A stretch of DNA of 64,000 nt from Trichoplax sp. H2. Its lineage: Eukaryota > Placozoa > Uniplacotomia > Trichoplacea. This document shows, in pieces, positions 1 to 13,900 of this stretch. Below the pieces are notes generated by a model. It was not told where the DNA came from. It saw only the letters and a list, made by a program, of their open reading frames with translations, and did no database searches. Position 1 is the stretch's first letter. Each line of letters starts with the position of its first letter. A program made the position numbers and the translations under genes. Where the stretch lies: contig NOWV01000019.1 of the NCBI GenBank assembly GCA_003344405.1, forward strand, positions 124,001-188,000, in the 5' to 3' direction.

Positions 1-2126
1 CACTGGATTAATATATAATGACGTTATGTCCAAATCCTTGAACATATTTGGCACTGGCTGGATTTTCCCGAAGGACTTGTATTCGTAAGTTACGAATGAA
101 GATTACTCCTGTACTATGCTTTTCTCTTACTAATTGCAAGCGTCTGTAACAAACGTTTCATATTCTTTAGGGCTGAGGTTATCAATAATACTAAACAAAT
201 TGCAATGCCTCCCGATAAAACATTTTCCGGAAGTCCTTACCCATTTGGAGTTGATCCTGTATGCGCTTTAAACAGTTCTTAAGGCCAAATCATTACTGAA
301 ATAACAGTTACTTTTATCGCATATAAACGATTATACCCGTATTATCTATTTACAAGTGTTTTCTCACTAATTTCCTTGTCTATCTTTCAGATTTGGCAGC
401 TGGCACTTAATAAGTTGACATTCTTAAACTCGTTTAAGATGAAGCTATCGGTGATTTTAGGCATTACTCATATGCTGTTTGGTGTTATCCTTAGCCTGTT
501 TAACCACGTGTAAGTAGAAAAGTTGGTTTACTTATTTTTTTCATTTCTGCTAGTAATTGCAGTAGTATGACATATATAACTACTCTATCCCTCTTGGCTG
601 CTTTTAAATTTCTATACCATTTCTAAACTTATTATTTGATGGTTTATTTTGCACAGATACTTTAAGAATCGTGTCAACATTGTAATGGTATTCATACCTG
701 AGGTACAGTAATATTCGGTATCAGACCAGAACTATATCCCTTTTTCTAATACCTATTATTAACCGAAATACCTGCGTCATTAGGTGATATTTCTGCTATC
801 CATATTTGGTTACTTGGTGATAATGATCTTTTACAAATGGTGTATTGTTACCACTTTCTCTAAAAGGGTAAGCAGATAAATTAATTTTATAGTTATTAAA
901 GATTTAGGCTTCTAAGAATCTATCATATGGACTTGTTTAGAAACCAAGCTTATTAATTACACTCATAAACATGGTATTAAGTATTGGAACCGTGAAAAAA
1001 GATCAGCAACTGTATACGGGGCAGGTATGAGGAAGTTTAGTGATAGATAATAGAATTTAGAATTTAGAATTTAGATGACATCTTGTCTTCGTTTTCACTT
1101 TAATAGGCTGGCGTACAAGTATTTTTAGTTGTTTTGGCCGTTATATGCGTACCATGGATGTTGCTTGGTAAACCCCTATATCTTTACTATCGTCACAAGC
1201 ATGTCTATAAGCGCTCAGGGGTACTTATAATTTGATTATTCTCATATTAATGGTTAAATTTTCAATTTAGATTAAATGTTAATGCATTATTGCAGAATTA
1301 TTCTTTAATCAATGACAACACTGCAATAAACGACGATGATCCTCTATTAGATGAACAACCCTCCGAAGAAGCAGCTGAAGTACGTTCTCACATTTTGTAA
1401 ACGTTGTGTGTCAAATGATCAATCTTTTTACTTAGATTTTTTATATCTTGCAGCCGATTGGTAACGAATTTGAATTTGGTGAAATTTTTATAAACAATGC
1501 CATCCATACTATTGAGTACGTGCTGGGATGCATATCGAATACTGCGTCATATTTACGATTGTGGGCTTTAAGTTTAGCTCATGCAGGTAAACGCATCATT
1601 TGCTATAATTATTTTATATGGATTGTTCAATAGACGTTTACTCAATTTTTGTAATGTTAACTTGTAATAGAGTTATCTGAAGTATTGTGGAACATGGAAA
1701 TTAGCAAAATTATTAATTTAAAGATAGGACATGCAGGAGCCTTTGTTTTGTTTGGCGCATTTGCTGGATGGGCAGGTCAATATATAGTAATTAAATACTA
1801 ACGATAAATAATGCACCATGTCATCATTGAAGGATATGTCTTGTTTATGTTGGAAATTGTTACTACGCTTTTATAGGCAGTACAGTAGCAATCCTATTGG
1901 TAATGGAAGGCTTATCTGCTTTTTTGCATGCCTTACGATTGCACTGGTAAGCATATCAATAACCTAATATGTTTGTTAACGTAAATGCTTAATTTAGAAA
2001 TAATCAATGAACAAAATACTCGTTCTTCTTACCAGGGTCGAGTTTCAGAATAAGTTTTACTCCGGCATGGGATATTTATTCCAACCGTTTACTCTTGATG
2101 TCGAAGAGTGGGAAGACGAAAACTGA
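1..2126 (+). CDS. ATP6V0A: V-type proton ATPase 116 kDa subunit a (Vo), 3' part
   Basis: Subunit a of the membrane Vo sector forms the proton half-channels beside the c-ring and recruits V-ATPase to specific membranes. The gene enters from the left edge, so only the C-terminal half is present. I read 12 exons: 1-84, 171-258, 391-509, 657-702, 784-867, 941-1024, 1107-1220, 1296-1379, 1454-1586, 1671-1775, 1877-1946, 2036-2126. Family blocks appear in order: [41 protein letters not shown], several hydrophobic membrane segments, then [20 protein letters not shown] followed by ALSLAHA. That last block carries the arginine known to be essential for proton transfer in the family. The C-terminus ([18 protein letters not shown]) ends at TGA 2124-2126, as in animal homologues. 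The paralogue (a1-a4 type) cannot be assigned. DNAH7 follows on the same strand 2.8 kb downstream. Confidence 0.96.
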
Positions 2127-2513
2127 GAAGATTTATAAAATTTACCTAGCCTTATTAGTAATAGATTTTCATATCTTGTTCAGGGTTAGATTCTAGACTC
2201 ACAACTCCGTCCTCACGTTAAATCAACTAGTTGTTGTGGTCAACTCTTGTCTATCACCGGCATGGATATACGTATTCATTAAAACAGAAGTTAGCTATAA
2301 TATTTACAGATCTTGTTCACTGCTATCAAGGACACACCTAATTTGCAGAAAATTCGATGTTGTTTTTGCTAATGCAGTGATAGAAAATTACATTTTATGG
2401 GGTACAAATTGTTAAATGGAATCTATATATTTCTAGCCTCATTATGTGCAAAGAATTAATTGAGTTAAATTCGCAGTGCACGCGTTGTTTATTAAAACTT
2501 ATCAATTTCTTTA

Positions 2514-2519
2514 AATAAA
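2514..2519 (+). terminator. Possible polyadenylation signal for V-ATPase subunit a
   Basis: AATAAA lies about 390 bp after the stop codon, in A+T-rich DNA. The hexamer is the only evidence. In sequence this A+T-rich it can occur by chance. Confidence 0.3.
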
Positions 2520-3659
2520 ATACTGGTACTAGCAAGTATGTTAATTAACTATACAATCTGTACTGTGTCTACCTGTGATATATATGGCAAGATGAGTTAG
2601 CCTATGTACGCGTAATATTGAGTACTATGGCATTGCATTCAGAAATGACGTCAACTAGATGCTATAGGGAATGATTTACATATTATTAGAGTTCATACGG
2701 TTAGCGCAACTTTCTTTACATAATATTTAAGCCTAATATCACATACGTTATTTAGCGTAAAACTGAAGTAAAAAGGTAGTAAATGCATTCAGTCAGCAAT
2801 GAACTACATTATACCTCTTCATATATTGTTTTCAATTTTACTTCTAATAAGAAGCTGACGATTAGAGTGATCCCATGGTCTTTACACGTTTTGCGATAGA
2901 AATCAATTTTCGTAACTGGCATGAATACTTTGTTGTACAAACATATAGAATTGAAGCTATAACGCGGGTTATACAAAGATCGGTTTGTAACTACATGTTA
3001 CTATAAACCATTTGATTAGAGCATCGTATACTGTACTCTTACAGCTTGGATGTTCGATGACTTATTTCGATCGCTCAAGCTGAAGAGCTTCTAGACATCT
3101 TGATATACCGAAGCACTAACATAAATATGCCATCAACTAGCAGTACGCTTACCAGACTGTACGTACTTACGTGTAGATATCCTTATAGCTTTCCCTCTTA
3201 CCACACTATCAGCACAATGTAAAACATGTTTTTCTATTTTGCACTTTCATCATACTACCGTTTAAAGCAATCCATAAATCAACTGCCACTTTTATGTAAC
3301 TCATTACTGTACCGCAGTCTACAGTAAACTAATTTATATATAATTACAACAACTACTGCTGCTAGGTTTTAGATATATAATACTTGTAACTTCCCTACCT
3401 TCTGTCAACCCAACTTAAAATACGCTGCTTTATTTTGCAACTGTATCATGCTATCACTTAAATTATTCCTTCAATTCTATCTAAATTAATCTACCGATAT
3501 CAGTCTAGTTTTAACGACCTCGCTATTAGCAATCCAAGTACCGCGTTTCTAGCCAGCGTAACACGGGTGTAACCTATCTATTTTCCATGTATAATTACTT
3601 CTTACCATCGACAGGCAGAGAATGGCGGCTCATGCTTGAATTTTTTCTTAAATCAAAAG

Positions 3660-4160
3660 CAGGCCTCTTTACACCCTGATCTACCTACAAACTACATTAA
3701 TATAAATATGCCTTTGATAGATAATGTGTCCACTAAATTAAAAATTGGCCTAGTTTCTGACTCAATGTAGCTAACCAATGTTTGTCTATGGCATCTTGAT
3801 CTCCATACAAACTACACTAATATAAACATGCCGCCAACGAACAATTGTAATGCACTCGCAAGACAACAGATTTACCTGATGACTAAGTCAATGTAGGTAA
3901 CCGATGCTTGAACTGCATACAATATTATGCAACCTATGCAGATAATACAAATACTGCATGAGCAATAAATCTACCTACTCCCTGATCTACATAGAAATTA
4001 CCCCAGTATAAACATGCCATCAACGAATAATTAATGCGACTGCTAGATTGCCAAATCGCCTAATCATAACTTAATGTCGCTAACTGATACTTGAACTGTA
4101 TACTACACTATGGCAACTGGGCAGACTATACAAATGCAGTATGGGTAAGAAGAAAATCCG
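3660..4160 (+). repeat. Degenerate tandem repeat, about 3 copies
   Basis: A phrase resembling CTGATCTACATACAAACTAC, followed by AATATAAACATGCC, recurs near 3680, 3795 and 3985. In the last two copies it is followed by similar text ending in TGCTTGAACTG and AATACAAATACTGCATG. The spacing is about 120-190 bp. A more decayed relative may sit near 3098 (CATAAATATGCCATCAAC). Confidence 0.55.
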
Positions 4161-4457
4161 CATACTCATGTTACTGTTGCTATGACATTGTTGCCCCTAG
4201 CAACAAGATTATCATCTAATCAAACGCATTATTGCAATTTATTAGGATATACAGTAGAAATCTTAAGTAATTTTTATAATACAGTCAAAAACTTGATCAA
4301 GGCAGAAGCCAATTTGATGCTATAACTGTTGAAGAAATCAACTAATTGACTTGATCAAACTGAAAGAGAAAATTTCCCCCCAGTCTATGGATATTGGTTA
4401 TTGCAAACTCCAATTGAAGCTGAATTGAGCTGTGGGAATTTAGTCCATCGCAATTGA

Positions 4458-4486
4458 ATTAATATCAGTGAAAATCTGATATTAAT
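4458..4486. repeat. Perfect 11-bp inverted repeat (hairpin)
   Basis: Arms ATTAATATCAG and CTGATATTAAT are separated by a 7-nt loop. It could form a hairpin or be the core of a decayed MITE. No flanking target duplication was identified. Confidence 0.5.
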
Positions 4487-4903
4487 CGACCATTATAATC
4501 ATGGAGAATCAGGTAATTAGGATAATTATATAGAGAGTTACATTTCGTTGATGAAGATAGAGATAGTAATAAAGGATAGGTGTAATAATAGGCATACTAT
4601 CGGCATGGATATCGTATTCGATTTTGTTTTTCACCAAGTAGGATAGATGAAATAGTATACTATTAAGATCGTGCTATCACTTGTTATTTCCTATCATAAT
4701 TATCGAAACAGCAGCATTCATTGCTTACTATTATGGGGCGTACTAGAAGAAGTTGTTGTCAACGATAAATTAACAGTCCCCATACAATAACTTTGGATAG
4801 TTAAGTAGCTATTTTAACCTCGATGAGATAGCTAAAATTACATTTCTACGCATACTTATAAAATATACAACATAACCATAAACTTTATCAAAATTAATCC
4901 AAC

Positions 4904-7900
4904 ATGGCAGATGGTAAAGTTGCACTTGAACGCTAAATCGAATAACTGAACAGTAAAAGAGTAGATTACAATTCTTGGATTATCTTAATTGTCCTTGACT
5001 ATACTGATGTTATGGCATTTTTTCCTATGTCACTATAGTTATTTCCGCAAGCGAAAACACATGGCAAAAAGACTGGCTCACCTCTTACTTATTTGCCATC
5101 ACTTTCAGAAGTAAATAACATACTCGGATAGAATATCTATGCACTTGATCTAGTCCAATAATGATTCTGTCCTCTATAGCATTGATTCATCGTAGAAAGT
5201 AGATTACCGTCGTATTGACATCTAACTATCAATGCGAATTAGTGCTATCGGATATGAAACAATCACAAGTGTATTAGTATGTTACTATAGAGATCGATGA
5301 CGAATAGTGAAAAAATAAATCTAGTTTTTTATGTTAGAGAAGAAGGATTTACTGTCCTTTCTATTCTCCTATATGGAGACTTTTTTTCTATGAAGATCAA
5401 TGGACGGCTACGGTATCGGTTAGAATGAAAAGAATTCATATGAGATTAAATCATATTTTATTACATCTTACATCATGTAGAAACGAGTTAAACCATCGTG
5501 GAAGAATTTTTCGCCATCGTTCACATTGGATGTAGATGGCACTCAGAATGGTCCTGAACCTGAATTAAATGGAAGATTAAAAGCGAAATACACAACAGGT
5601 AAAAAGAAAATTGGGGGCACTTTTTAGAACAGCGGAAAGGCATTTCGTGACAATGCTATCTATCAATTATTTGGATAAACGAAGACGATAATGTAACTAT
5701 TTTGATCATCTCTTTCCATTTTACTTTAGGCAATCCTGTCATTAAAAAAGATCGCCATAGTAAATCAAAGTCATGGGATCCAACTAAAAGTAAGAATGAG
5801 GGTAAACAGGCAGCAGCAAATGGCCACACTACCGCTCCATCCAGGAAGTTTATTCAACCTAAAAGAGATCGTGAAAATTTTCGTAGCGCCATCGTAAATA
5901 TTATCATGTAAGATGATCATTTAAAAATGAAGAGAAAAAGCTCTAGGAATAGCACCGACAACAGATGGATAACGCCATTTTTTTTCTATTTCCTTAGGCG
6001 AGAAGAATCCCCTCCTTCAACACCTTCACTTCTCGATGGCGAATTACCGCCCATTACTCGCTCCGGTTCGCCTAATTCAGCAGAGAAAGATATTCTGGTA
6101 CGTAGTTCTCCATCACTTCATGCAATTGAATTCCATATCAATTAAATTTTTATCGTCTTACCAATTCCTCCACTTTTTTTTCTTCTTTCTTTCCTCCACT
6201 TCCATCCTGGAATTAATTCATTATCACCATTTTACAGCGCTATTATTACTATATACACAATGGTATTGACACAGAGCATGTAGCACCTATGGAAGATCAA
6301 TGGCTTAACAATGTTCTGTCATTAATTTCTGAACGTCTGAAGGTTAATAGCAACAAATTTGACGATTCATAATATTCATAGAACAACGTAGTTAAACATG
6401 CTTGGAAAAGAGTGATTATTCTTTTGATTTCACCGGTTATCCTTGAAAGAAATATACTCATTTTCTGTTCCTTCTTAGCTTGATCGTGATAAAAGTATCG
6501 AATTACTATCGGACGAAATGAGAGAAGATTACTTATTAAGCGTTAAAAAAGCAATCGGTTAGTAGTTTGAGCAAGTTAGTACGAGTAAAAGCAGTCTACA
6601 GGGATAGATCTAAACCTGTCGATGGTATTTCTTTTTCAGTTGATTTTGTTCTCAAAGATCCAAGAGAGAATACGGATGCAGAAAAAGAAGAAGTACTGCC
6701 CTATAAAGCAGAGTAAGTTCCTAATGATCCAGTTTGTATAGTTTTTTTTTCTCTCTCTCTCTTTCTCTTGAATTAGAAGTTATCCATGCTTACTCAGTCA
6801 ATATCTTGTACCAAAAAATAGGTTAGAAAAAGTACCAAAACCATGGGCAAAATCTTATATCGTCGGTAGGACCGTGATCCTACAAGAGCTCCATATTACA
6901 AATCCTACCATGGCAGCAGTCTTGGACTTGTGGTATAAAAACTACGGGTTAGTGATCGAGAATAATTCGCCCAATCTATTCCACAGTTTCCTATGCTATT
7001 GCTTTGATGCTTACAAAACGAAAATCTTAAAATGGCAACTTTTTATCGCCTAGTATTGATCATTCTTTACCTTATCCATCATATAACAACATCTCTTATG
7101 GACTGTGCTTTGCATAGCGATACTTTTAAAAATTAACTTGAGAAAATCATTTATGATTCCGATCGCATTGATGATAATATTTTAAATATCCATTTATTCC
7201 TGATGATTAGAGATTTACGCCTGATCTCAGTTGAAGAAATACGCCAGCTACCCGATTCAATGGAATTACCTTTCTTTCAAAATTTAATTATGCAACACAT
7301 AGAAAGTACCAAGGATACTCTAACGAAGAGGTAAAGGAAAATTTTACTTATAGATCTTGAAATCGATAGCCTTCAAAGGATGGCGGTTTTATCATTTGTA
7401 TGCGTACCAGTGTAATTTCTTTTTCAATCCAATGTCTAATTAACATCTTTATTCTGACCCTTTCAAGATGGTTTCCAGCTATACAAAATATATTTTATCA
7501 AGGCAATAAGCGAAAGCAGGTGCCATCCAACCAAAGCCCTCGACGATTAGATTCTTTCTTCAATGCCGCCGCTACACTCATGGGCAATCACTTACAAAAT
7601 TTAGCTTTAAATTCGCTATCGGATTATATGGAAATGTTTTCGCCGAATGAAATGTCTGTTCTTGCTTATCCTAATCCTGGTTTTGTAATCCGATTGATTG
7701 TGGAAGGAACACGTTTAAAATTTGAGCCTGATTTCGAAGACTTCGAGGCTATTTTACTCAATGTTTGTGATATCATCATTAAAGCCGTCTCAGTCATTCC
7801 AAGAGTAGAGACAAAATTATATCAAGACATATCGGGGATTGGTAAAACTCATCTAAAACCAATCATCTTGGAGGAGATTTTAGTGGCTACCAAAGATAGA

Positions 7901-10900
7901 ATCAAAGAAATTATTTGGCATGAATCACTTGGGCCTAAACAATTTGCTAAAAACTTTAATAAATACGAGTTTTTAACCTTGAAACAGGTTCATAACATAA
8001 TTTTAAAGACATAGTTTGAGTTAGAATCGGATCTAAGTAGGCTAAGATTTTCATAAAATAGGTTAGTAAACATTTTTAACGCTTTCTTTAGGCTGATGAT
8101 GATGTGGAGAAATTCTTAAACGAAGACCATAGTTTCAAGGAATACATGAAGGTATTTCAATAACTCATGGATTAGCTCTCTGAATTGCTGAGCTTATCCA
8201 TTAAATTTGGGGTATTTTGGGACATTTTAGGAAGTAGAGAAATATAGAAATGTCATGGAAGATATTATTTATAAGATGCGGAGAGTAATTCGCCTAGGAA
8301 TGTTTGAATTACATTGTGATGAAGCAATTCGTTCCCTCTCGAAGAGAGCAGAAAGTCTTAGCACAAGACTACTACGAACAATGTCCGACAAGCATCAGGA
8401 ATTGAATAAGAAGTAAGTCAGGAAATGCATGGACTGAAATTAGTTTATAACGAGTTGAGCCCAAAAGAATAACGATAATGTTTTTGAAATTATAGACTCT
8501 GTGCTGAGTACGAAAAAATAGCTGAAAAAGCGCTCATGTCGCCAACAAACACTGAACACTTGATGGAATTAAAGGTTAGAATATGCAATCCAGTAACCCT
8601 TATGGAATCAATTATTTGAAAAGTATCCATTTCCTTCTTGGTGTAACTAAGTTGTCAATATCTTTTCGTCTTCGTAAACGATTGTTTCTCGTAGGAATAT
8701 ATTGAAAAAGTGGAACTGGATACTGTATTTGATCTAGAAGACGATTTAGTCGATGCTAAAGACAGGCTGTCCTATTTGGTAAGTCATAAAAAGTATTACT
8801 GGATTTATTTCTCTATAGATTAATGGCTAAATTTGATGGTTAATGAATCCATCTTCTCATTATCGTAGGCCGACTATGTCTCCTTCTCACCAGCAGAGAT
8901 GAGACAAAATAGCAACACCTTCCAATGGCATGATCGAATGTCGCAAATCTTCAGCGAGCATAAATCTATCATTAAATCTAGCAGAGTCCAATTTGAAAAT
9001 AGCTTAAAAGTAAGTTTAGGTGCTTGCTATTACTGTATCTACTTTAAAGCTAATGTATCCTTTCTTCACTCTTTCTTTAAATAGCTGAGACGAGAAAGAT
9101 TTATCGAAGAATTGGAAGGATATAATAAACAATTGGAAGAATTTAAGGTAATGATGACAAAAATTGTTGATTCTCGTTTGGGATCATTCCTTTTAATTGG
9201 ATATTATTTTCAATTAATCTGTTGAAATACGCTTTCATTAAATAACGTTGTCTCCATACTTTTACCTAAATTCATCGCTCTCTTTAGTCATTTGGCGATA
9301 TCCAAGATATCCATCGATACCTGAAGAAAGCACAAGCACTAAATACTCGACTAGAAGCAGCTGCTGATAAAATTGATGCCTTCAATAAAGAAGAGGAAGC
9401 ATTCGAGTGGCAATGTACTCAATATCCACTACGAAATCAAATTCTCAATACGCTCAATCCCTACTTACGATTATATGAGCAAACAGTTAACTTCCAAAAT
9501 AAATATAAATCATGGTGGGATGGTCCTATTCATGAAGTGGATCCTGATAATGTCGAACAAGAGGTTGGTGCTTTCTATCGTGGACTGTATAAATTGGAGA
9601 AAACATTTGCAGATTTACCAGCTCCCAAGAAAATCGCTACCAAAATTAGAAGCAAAGTGGAAGACTTTAAACAACATTTACCACTTATTTCTGTCTTGTG
9701 CAATCCTGGACTTCGTGATCGCCATTGGGATGATATGGCTGCTCATACTGGATATCCCATTAAACCGGATAACGAAGCCACTCTTTCAAAGATGGTTAGC
9801 TTAAATTTAGATTCCTATCTGCCGCAATTTGAAGGAATCAGCGAAGCAGCCAGTAAAGAATATGCTCTAGAAAAAGCTCTAGCCAAGATGAACGTTGAAT
9901 GGGAAGATGTTTTATTTAAAATTATCCCCTATCGTGAAACTGGTACTTATATCCTCACATCGATCGATGATATCCAAACTTTATTAGACGACCACATCGT
10001 TAAAACCCAAACTATGCGTGGATCACCGTTTATCAAGCCTTTCGAGGAATCCATTCATAAGTGGGAAAGTACATTGATCCTTCTACAAGATGTTCTCGAT
10101 GAATGGTTGAAAGTCCAAGCTACTTGGCTCTATCTTGAGCCCATCTTTAGCTCGCCAGATATTATGGCGCAAATGCCGGAAGAAGGAAGACGATTTAGTA
10201 CCGTGGATAAACATTGGCGAGATATTATGAAAGCGGTCTTTGCTGATCCACATGTCTTAGCCGTAGCTGAAATTGATAAACTAGCAGAAAGATTGAAAAA
10301 ATCCAACGAATTACTAGAATTAATCCAGAAAGGACTGAATGAATATCTTGAAAAGAAACGATTATATTTTCCCCGTTTTTTCTTCTTATCCAATGATGAA
10401 TTATTGGAAATTTTATCGGAAACCAAAGATCCTACACGTGTTCAACCTCATCTTAAGAAATGTTTTGAAGGAATTGCTCGTTTAACTTTTACTGAAACTC
10501 TGGAAATTACCCATATGCAAAGCAGTGAAAAAGAAATTGTACCGCTAACAGATGCTATCTCCACTTCTAAAGCGCGAGGGCAAGTGGAGAAATGGCTGTT
10601 AGAATTAGAAGGCATCATGATTAAAAGTATTCGCAAAGTTATCGCCGATGCCCGCGATGCCTACGTTAATTCAGCTAGGAATCAATGGGTAACCGATTGG
10701 GTTGGACAATCTGTCTTGTGTGTTTCACAATTATATTGGACCAGCCAAGTCCATGAAGCCATTCGAGAAGGCCATGATAAAATGAAAGACTATCTACAAA
10801 AATGTAATAATCAACTGAGTGATATTGTCGAATTAGTGCGTGGTAAATTATCCGCTCAAAATCGCGTTACATTAGGCGCTTTGGTAGTGCTAGAAGTCCA

Positions 10901-13900
10901 TTCTCGCGATGTCTTGAGTAAATTAATTGATGATAAAGTAAGCAGTGAAACTGATTTTCAATGGCTTAGCCAATTGCGCTATTATTGGGAAAGCGAAAGT
11001 TTAATTACCAGGATGATTAATTCCACTTTAGCCTATGGCTATGAATATTTGGGCAATACAGGCCGCTTAGTAATAACGCCCTTGACGGATCGATGCTATC
11101 GAACCTTATTTGGAGCTCTTCATTTGCATTTAGGTGGTGCACCAGAAGGTCCTGCAGGCACAGGTAAAACTGAAACAGTCAAGGATCTTGCCAAAGCGGT
11201 TGCTAAGCAATGTGTGGTATTTAACTGTTCAGATGGCTTAGATTACATTGCTTTAGGTAAATTCTTCAAAGGTTTAGCATCTTGTGGTGCTTGGTCATGC
11301 TTTGATGAATTTAACCGTATCGATTTAGAAGTATTATCTGTTGTCGCTCAGCAAATTTTAACTATCCAACGAGGCATAAATCAAGGCCTGGATACTTTAT
11401 TATTTGAAGGCACTGAAATTAAATTAGATCCTACTTGTTCTGTATTCATTACTATGAATCCTGGCTATGCTGGTCGATCTGAATTACCGGATAACTTAAA
11501 AGCGTTATTCCGTACAGTAGCCATGATGGTACCCGATTATGCTATGATTGCTGAAATAGTTTTATATTCCTTTGGTTTCGTCACAGCTCGACCTCTTTCG
11601 GTCAAGATTGTAGCAACCTATCGCTTATGTTCCGAACAATTATCATCCCAACATCATTATGATTACGGTATGCGAGCTGTTAAATCGGTTTTAACTGCTG
11701 CTGGCAACTTAAAACTTAAATATCCCGACGAAAATGAAGATATTCTCATGCTACGTTCCATCCAAGATGTCAACTTGCCCAAATTTCTATCGCATGATCT
11801 GCCATTATTCGAGGGCATTGTATCTGATTTATTTCCTGGTGTTAAACTACCTAAGCCAGACTATGCTCTTTTATCCGCTGCAATCGAAGATAATTGTAAA
11901 CGAATGAATTTACAATTAACCGATACCTATTTAACCAAGATTTTGCAATTATACGAAATGATTACCGTTCGCCATGGGTTGATGATTGTTGGTGAACCTT
12001 TTGGAGGCAAGACCTCAGCTTATCGGGTATTAGCAGCTGCACTCTCCGATATTGCTGATCGTGGATCACTCAACGAAAATAAAGTACAAATCACCGTCAT
12101 TAATCCTAAATCCATTACCATGGGCCAACTATATGGATGCTTCGATCCCGTATCCCATGAATGGTCAGATGGTGTTTTAGCAGTTAGCTATCGCGCATTT
12201 GCTACTTCAACCACTCAAGATCGTAAATGGTTAGTCTTCGATGGTCCTGTCGATGCTATTTGGATTGAAAATATGAATACTGTATTAGATGATAATAAAA
12301 AATTATGCTTAATGTCTGGTGAAATTATTCAGCTAGCACCAACAACCAACTTGATATTTGAGCCAATGGATTTGGAAGTAGCCTCTCCAGCTACTGTAAG
12401 TCGCTGTGGCATGATTTATATGGAGCCACAAATGCTCGGTTGGCGACCTCTAATGTTATCATGGCTGAATAATTTACCTAAGACCATGAATAGTGATCAT
12501 AAATTGTTAATGACAAGTTTATTTGATCGCTTAGTACCACCTGCATTGCAATTTATCCGTAAAGGCGGATTTAAAGAAATTTCAGCAACTTCCGATACTA
12601 ATTTAGTCAACTCATTAATGAACTTGATGGATAGTTTAATGGATGAATTCCGCGATGAAGTTAAATTTACAACGCTGTCTGAATACGAAATCAACTCATG
12701 GATCGAGTGTATCTTTTTATTTTCTTTTGTATGGTCTATTGGAGCAACTATTACCGAAGATGGCCGAGTTGTATTTGATACTTTACTACGTGATCTTATG
12801 CAAGAAGGTTTATACGATGACAAAGGCAAAAAATATGGTATTAGCATCACCGTTGAGCCACCTATTCGACCATTTATATGCCCTTTCCCAGATGAAGGAC
12901 TTGTTTATGATTATCGATTTATTAAAGAAGGGCCTGGACGATGGGAAGCTTGGACCGATACAATCAATCAATCAGCTGCTATTCCAAAAGATATTACATT
13001 TAATCAAATTATCGTGCCCACCATTGATACTGTCCGCTATAGTTATTTAATGGAAACATTATTAACCCATGATAAGCCGACGTTGGTTGTTGGCCCGACA
13101 GGTACTGGAAAATCGACCTATATCCAAGATTTCTTATTAAATCGCCTACCAAAGGATACTTATCGACCTGTATTTATCAACTTTTCCGGACAAACTACAG
13201 CTAATCAAACTCAAGATATTATCATGTCTAAGTTGGATAAAAGACGTAAAGGTATCTATGGTCCACCATTAGGGAGGAGGACCATCGTCTTTGTCGACGA
13301 TGTTAATATGCCGGCTCGCGAAATCTATGGAGCGCAACCACCAGTTGAATTATTACGCCAATTCCTCGATCATAAAATGTGGTATGATCGTAAAGATAAT
13401 ACACAGCAAAAATTGATTGATATCCAATTAATTTGTGCTATGGGACCACCCGGAGGTGGCCGTAATCCAGTTACTCCGCGATTTTTACGCCATTTCAATC
13501 AAATCACCATCAACGAATTCCAAGATGAAACTATGGATCTGATCTTTACCACCATCATCAATTGGCATCTTCAAACGCAAAACTTTAGCGAAGAAGTAAC
13601 CGGATTTGGTAGTAAAATCATCTCAGCTACCAAAGCAATCTATCATAGTGCTATGAAAAATCTACTACCTACGCCTGCTAAATCGCATTACTTATTTAAT
13701 TTGAGAGATTTCGCAAGAGTGATTCAAGGTGTTGCTTTATCGTCACCTGAAGTTATCACAACAACGGATGAGCTGAAAAGGTTATGGACTCATGAAGTCT
13801 ATCGTGTCTATTATGATCGATTAATTGATGAAAAGGATAAAAATTGGCTATTTGAAACGATTAAGGGTGTCCATAAAGATCAATTAGGCTCTGATTTCTA

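Larger units (their letters stand above)
2127..4903. other. Intergenic region between V-ATPase subunit a and DNAH7
   Basis: No convincing exon on either strand. It holds the 3' UTR of the V-ATPase gene, an isolated perfect TGACGTCA octamer (CRE-type palindrome) at 2646-2653, a degenerate tandem repeat at 3660-4160 and a short hairpin at 4458-4486. The right end must include the DNAH7 promoter. Confidence 0.6.

Noticed and set aside
2646-2653. TGACGTCA as a functional CRE for DNAH7
   Set aside because: It is 2.3 kb from the likely start and stands alone; kept only as a note in the intergenic entry.
9537-9539. GTG as a start codon of a separate 3233-aa dynein protein
   Set aside because: The frame is open back to the splice acceptor at 9286-9287 and joins upstream exons in phase; this codon is an internal valine.
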